DNA from: Paenibacillus sp. 1011MAR3C5
GTDB lineage: Bacteria; Bacillota; Bacilli; Paenibacillales; Paenibacillaceae
Assembly (NCBI RefSeq): GCF_003591485.1
Contig: NZ_QZCF01000006.1
Location: forward strand, 1 to 64,000
Direction of reading: 5' to 3'
Length of the DNA: 64,000 nt
Notes under the pieces: model-generated
Seen by the model: only the letters and a program-made list of their open reading frames with translations
The model's database searches: none
Told to the model about the DNA's origin: nothing
Position numbers and translations under genes: made by a program
In this document: in pieces, positions 60,897-64,000 of the stretch
Layout of the letters: each line of letters opens with the position of its first letter
Numbering within the stretch: position 1 is the first letter of the stretch

Positions 60897-60925
60897 TTCT
60901 ATTGTCGAACTATTCGATAATAGAA
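60897..60925. promoter_or_regulatory. MarR operator palindrome
   Basis: TTCTATT-TCGAA (one base between) and TTCGA-AATAGAA mirror each other around TAG (60897-60925), 12 of 13 pairs. On the minus strand it begins at the end of the -10 and covers the start of transcription. Confidence 0.8.
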
Positions 60926-60953
60926 CTATATCATGATGGGTACAACCATGCAA
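60925..60953 (-). promoter_or_regulatory. marR-MMPL promoter
   Basis: TTGCAT (60948-60953), 17 bases, TATAGT (60925-60930) on the minus strand. Confidence 0.8.
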
Positions 60954-60983
60954 ATTAAGGTCACTCTCCCCTCTTTTTTGAAA

Positions 60984-61012
60984 GGAGGATTTAAGAAAAT
61001 TTTGTCGAATAT
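60984..61012 (+). promoter_or_regulatory. Sigma-H-type promoter with Spo0A box
   Basis: GGAGGATTT (60984-60992), 11 bases, GTCGAATAT (61004-61012). Both elements match RNAGGAWWW-N11/12-RNNGAATWW fully. The -10 overlaps TTTTGTCGAAT, a consensus Spo0A box (TTGTCGAA at 61002-61009). Confidence 0.75.
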
Positions 61013-61110
61013 TAGGGAATTAACACGACATACTTATGCCAAATAACGCGGCTTTATACATCATAGCTATCATTCATTACATCGCTTCTTACAGCAACTG
61101 GAGGACGCAC

Positions 61111-63762
61111 TTGAGCAATCCAACTCATCAACCTCGCAACAAATGGATGATTGCCATATCTCTCACCCTCTGCGCCTTGCTGGCCGTTGCAGGAGAATGG
61201 AGTCAATTTCATTTCATATACGGTATTACCTTTTCGCTTACCAGCATATTTGTTCTTCTCGCTGTCCGGCTGTTCGGCATCGGGGGAGGGCTTCTAACCG
61301 CCTGTGCCGCTCTCCTTGCCGGAGCTGCTTCTATGGATCATCTCATGTTCCAGGCGATTGGCTTGCTGGAAGCCCTCATCGTCGGCTTGCTGATGCTACG
61401 GTATCGAGGCCGGCTCTTTATGACGGACCTGTTTTTCTGGCTATTCGTCGGCACGCCGCTCGTATATTTCTTCTATAACCAACATTATTCAGGAACGGGT
61501 ATCGATATTAAGCTTATTGCTTGCCTGATTGCCATCAATGGCTTGTTTAATGCGCTGGTTGCAGAAATCGCTCATCAATACATGCCGTTAAGCCGCTGGA
61601 GCGGCATGTCCAGCATCACGCGGCTTCCTCGGTCCATGAGTCAGCTGCTGCTGCATTTGTCGCTTGGCATTGTACTCGTCAGCTTCTTGCTCAATATGCT
61701 GGTGAACAGCATTAATTCCTTCAAGGAAGTCAGCTATTACGTTGAGGATATCGCGCTGCAAGCCACGAACACGATTACAAAAGAATGGGGCGCATCGAAT
61801 GTTCCGTATACCATTCCTTCCGATGTCGTATCCATTCGCACGCTGCAATTCCTCATCGACCGTTATACGACCGATACCTATACCTTCAGCCTGACTGACG
61901 ACCAGCATCGGGTTATTGCATCGAATCATCACGGGCTGATCGGTACGCATCTTGATCCGTTCGGCGAGAAGTCCTATAGATCCATCAGCGAGTATCTCTA
62001 CTTCTCATCCAATTATAATAACTTTAGTCGTTTAAAGCTTTACACCTGGGATGATGAGCAGTTCCTCTTCCAATCCCAGCTCGGCAACGGGACTGGACAA
62101 ATTGTGATTACGTTCCCGCTGGACTACTACCAAAAATATCTGTTCGGCAAATATTTCACCCATATCTTTTATCTAATCGGATTTGCGCTGGTCGCAGCTT
62201 TTGTCTCGCTGCTCATTAATCGCTCGTTGGCCCGCAGCTTGAAGAGGCTCGCTGTCGTAACGACGAATCTGCCGCTCAAGCTGAAGCATAATAATGCGCT
62301 GGAGCTGCCGAAAAGCAGCACGGTCGAGATTCATTCGCTGATTATGAACATCAAGCATATGTCGAGCAGCCTGCTCTATCTGTTCCGTGAATCGCAAAGC
62401 AACAACGAACGTCTGGAGATGCAGGCGCAGCTTCTGCAGCAATCGGAAGAGCGGCTCCATCAGCTCGCTTATTACGACATGCTGACGGGACTGCCCAATC
62501 GCCATCAGTTCACCCGGCACTTCCAGGAGCTAATCGCCATGAACACAGGCACAGGCTCGCGTCTGAAGGTCGGCGTGCTATTCGCGGACATTAATCGGTT
62601 CAAGCAGATTAACGACACGCTGGGCCACGCCTTCGGGGACAAGCTGCTGCAGTTGGCCGGGGGGCGCTTCCAATCGATTCAATGCAAATCCTGCGACGTC
62701 TTCCGCCTTGGCGGGGACGAGTTCGTCTTTGTCGTCCGCTATAGCGAGGAGGAGGATTTGTCTCATCACGCTGAAGCCGTCCTGGACTGCTTTGTCGAGC
62801 CGTTCATCATCGACGGCATGCCGCTGTTCCTGACCGTCAGTATCGGCATCAGCGCCTATCCGCATGACGGAGAGGATATGGACACCATCGTCCGCAATGC
62901 GGACATAGCCATGTACAACGCCAAGGAAGAGGGAGACGGCTGCTACCGCTTCTTCAAGCCGAATCTGCTGCCTCTCATTGCAGAGAAGATGCGGCTGGAG
63001 AACGGTCTGTACAAGGCGCTGCAAGAGAATCAATTCTCCCTCTACTATCAGCCGAAGATTAGTGCGGCGACCGGCGAGCTATGCGGCATCGAAGCGCTAA
63101 TCCGCTGGAAGCATCCGGAGCTGGGGCTCGTGCCGCCGGACAAATTCATTCCATTGGCGGAGGAGTCCGGCTTTATCCTGGAGATCGACCGCTGGGTGTT
63201 CCGAGAGGCTTGCCGCCAAAACAAAGCCTGGCAGGATGCCGGTCTGAAGAAGATCAGCGTCTCGGTCAACATATCGGCACGCCACTTCTATCAGGGCAAC
63301 TTGAAGGAAATGATCCTAAGCGAGCTGACGGCGACAGGTCTTGAGCCGCAATATGTGAGCCTTGAAATTACAGAGGGTGTCTTCATGCGCAATATCGATC
63401 AAGTTATTGATACGATCTTGTACTTGCGAGGCCTGGGCATTCAAATCTCGATTGATGATTTCGGCACGGGATATTCGTCTCTCAATCAACTGCAGCGGCT
63501 GCCGATCTCGGATGTCAAGCTTGACCGCTCCTTCATTCAAGGCATCACAAGCGACGATAAGAAGTCATCGATCGTTCGCGCCATTATCGAGCTAGTCCAC
63601 AGCATGAACATGAAGGTTGTTGCGGAAGGCGTAGAGACAGCCGATGAATCACGCTTCTGCAAGGAGCTCAAATGCGATGAGCTGCAGGGTTATCTGTTCA
63701 GCAGGCCGCTTCCAGCCTCAGAGCTGGAGGCTCTCCTCGTCCAGTCGGAAGAAAAACATTAG
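61111..63762 (+). CDS. Membrane GGDEF-EAL protein (cyclic di-GMP enzyme)
   Basis: An 883-residue protein. Six hydrophobic helices (about 12-165) resemble a 5TM receptor-type sensor. A further helix at about 205, an external PAS/Cache-like part (about 215-340) and a helix at about 350 follow. The cytoplasmic C-terminus has a GGDEF domain (motif GGDEF at about 534) and an EAL domain (EAL at about 661, with DDFGTGYSS and QGYLFSRP). Both motifs are intact, so the net direction (synthesis or breakdown of cyclic di-GMP) cannot be told from sequence. The TTG at 61111 has GGAGG 6 bases upstream; ATG at 61036 has none. Confidence 0.88.
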   Translation: MSNPTHQPRNKWMIAISLTLCALLAVAGEWSQFHFIYGITFSLTSIFVLLAVRLFGIGGGLLTACAALLAGAASMDHLMFQAIGLLEALIVGLLMLRYRGRLFMTDLFFWLFVGTPLVYFFYNQHYSGTGIDIKLIACLIAINGLFNALVAEIAHQYMPLSRWSGMSSITRLPRSMSQLLLHLSLGIVLVSFLLNMLVNSINSFKEVSYYVEDIALQATNTITKEWGASNVPYTIPSDVVSIRTLQFLIDRYTTDTYTFSLTDDQHRVIASNHHGLIGTHLDPFGEKSYRSISEYLYFSSNYNNFSRLKLYTWDDEQFLFQSQLGNGTGQIVITFPLDYYQKYLFGKYFTHIFYLIGFALVAAFVSLLINRSLARSLKRLAVVTTNLPLKLKHNNALELPKSSTVEIHSLIMNIKHMSSSLLYLFRESQSNNERLEMQAQLLQQSEERLHQLAYYDMLTGLPNRHQFTRHFQELIAMNTGTGSRLKVGVLFADINRFKQINDTLGHAFGDKLLQLAGGRFQSIQCKSCDVFRLGGDEFVFVVRYSEEEDLSHHAEAVLDCFVEPFIIDGMPLFLTVSIGISAYPHDGEDMDTIVRNADIAMYNAKEEGDGCYRFFKPNLLPLIAEKMRLENGLYKALQENQFSLYYQPKISAATGELCGIEALIRWKHPELGLVPPDKFIPLAEESGFILEIDRWVFREACRQNKAWQDAGLKKISVSVNISARHFYQGNLKEMILSELTATGLEPQYVSLEITEGVFMRNIDQVIDTILYLRGLGIQISIDDFGTGYSSLNQLQRLPISDVKLDRSFIQGITSDDKKSSIVRAIIELVHSMNMKVVAEGVETADESRFCKELKCDELQGYLFSRPLPASELEALLVQSEEKH

Positions 63763-63933
63763 CTGAAATCCGGTCCGATCTGATACTTTCCTAACATTAG
63801 CAACTAAACTTTTCTAATAATTGCATGCTAGTGTAGGATATTAGGCGGGACCGGTCTGTTCTAACCGATACTTACCATGGTGAACAAGCCTATGTCTTGC
63901 CAGCCTTTACAACAAACGAGAGGTGTGGCATTC

Positions 63934-64000
63934 ATGTTCAAATGGAAAGACCGCAGTTTGGTCGTGACAAGCTCTCTGGTATTAGCCCTTATTCTGATCG
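63934..64000 (+). CDS. Start of a membrane or secreted protein gene (truncated by the window)
   Basis: The first 22 codons only: a basic start (FKWKDRS) leading into a hydrophobic stretch (LVVTSSLVLALILI), consistent with a signal peptide or membrane anchor. The ATG at 63934 has GAGAGGTG 8 bases upstream. The frame is open to the window end. No family can be assigned. Between 63763 and 63933 I see no terminator and only a weak candidate promoter (TTTCTA-17-TAGGAT near 63808). Confidence 0.65.
   Translation, partial: MFKWKDRSLVVTSSLVLALILI

Overview
The window looks like a chromosomal segment of a spore-forming Paenibacillaceae bacterium (Paenibacillus or a close relative). The evidence is gene order shared with Bacillus subtilis (dnaX-ebfC-recR-yaaL-bofA-rRNA, and pyrG-spo0F-fba-murA-rho-rpmE next to argS, speE and a class A PBP), sporulation genes (bofA, spo0F, a YhcN-like lipoprotein), strong Gram-positive Shine-Dalgarno sites and moderately GC-rich coding sequence. 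No prophage, transposase, CRISPR array or tRNA gene was seen.

Layout. 1-5,400 (minus): 5' end of a 16S rRNA gene with its promoter, then bofA, yaaL, recR, ebfC, dnaX, the long SRP RNA with promoter and terminator, a sporulation-type lipoprotein and rpmE. 5,500-18,000 (mostly minus): a radical SAM protein, rho, murA, fba, spo0F, pyrG with a CTP-sensing leader, rpoE, an inserted plus-strand subtilase, argS, a YwiB-like gene and a deoxyinosine glycosylase. 18,400-24,700: a secreted stalk-domain protein, speE, a sugar-efflux-type MFS protein, a class A PBP behind a forespore-type promoter, and a small membrane protein. 25,000-29,300: the qoxABCD quinol oxidase operon preceded by an exact 72-bp tandem duplication. 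29,300-35,400: a secreted two-repeat protein, a double GNAT protein, hmp, a short CRP-like regulator and a small membrane protein.

35,400-38,700 (minus) is a four-gene ECF sigma operon (sigma, anti-sigma, two polytopic membrane proteins). The sigma gene appears to start at ATT. 38,900-46,400: an S66 peptidase, ywhD, an M1 peptidase, a broken MFS gene, an NSS transporter, ccdC and seven 51-bp minisatellite units. 46,500-51,400: an oxidative-stress block (katA, an atypical OmpR-type regulator, perR, cls, a DUF1540 protein) with PerR-like boxes, an 11-bp-phased direct-repeat array and an independent structured RNA gene. 51,500-64,000: a VanY-type carboxypeptidase, ltaS, bcp, a VOC protein, asparaginase, an MMPL exporter with its MarR regulator, a GGDEF-EAL protein behind a consensus sigma-H promoter with a Spo0A box, and the start of one further gene.

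Themes. Regulatory DNA is unusually readable here: sigma-H, sigma-G, ECF, PerR, CRP-type and MarR signals lie beside plausible effectors. Most of the 5' half is conserved housekeeping. The least explained pieces are the ECF operon, the katA/perR/orphan-regulator block, the stand-alone RNA, and two hairpins that look like terminators yet carry the next gene's ribosome binding site. All functional statements rest on sequence reading and family knowledge; no database search was run.
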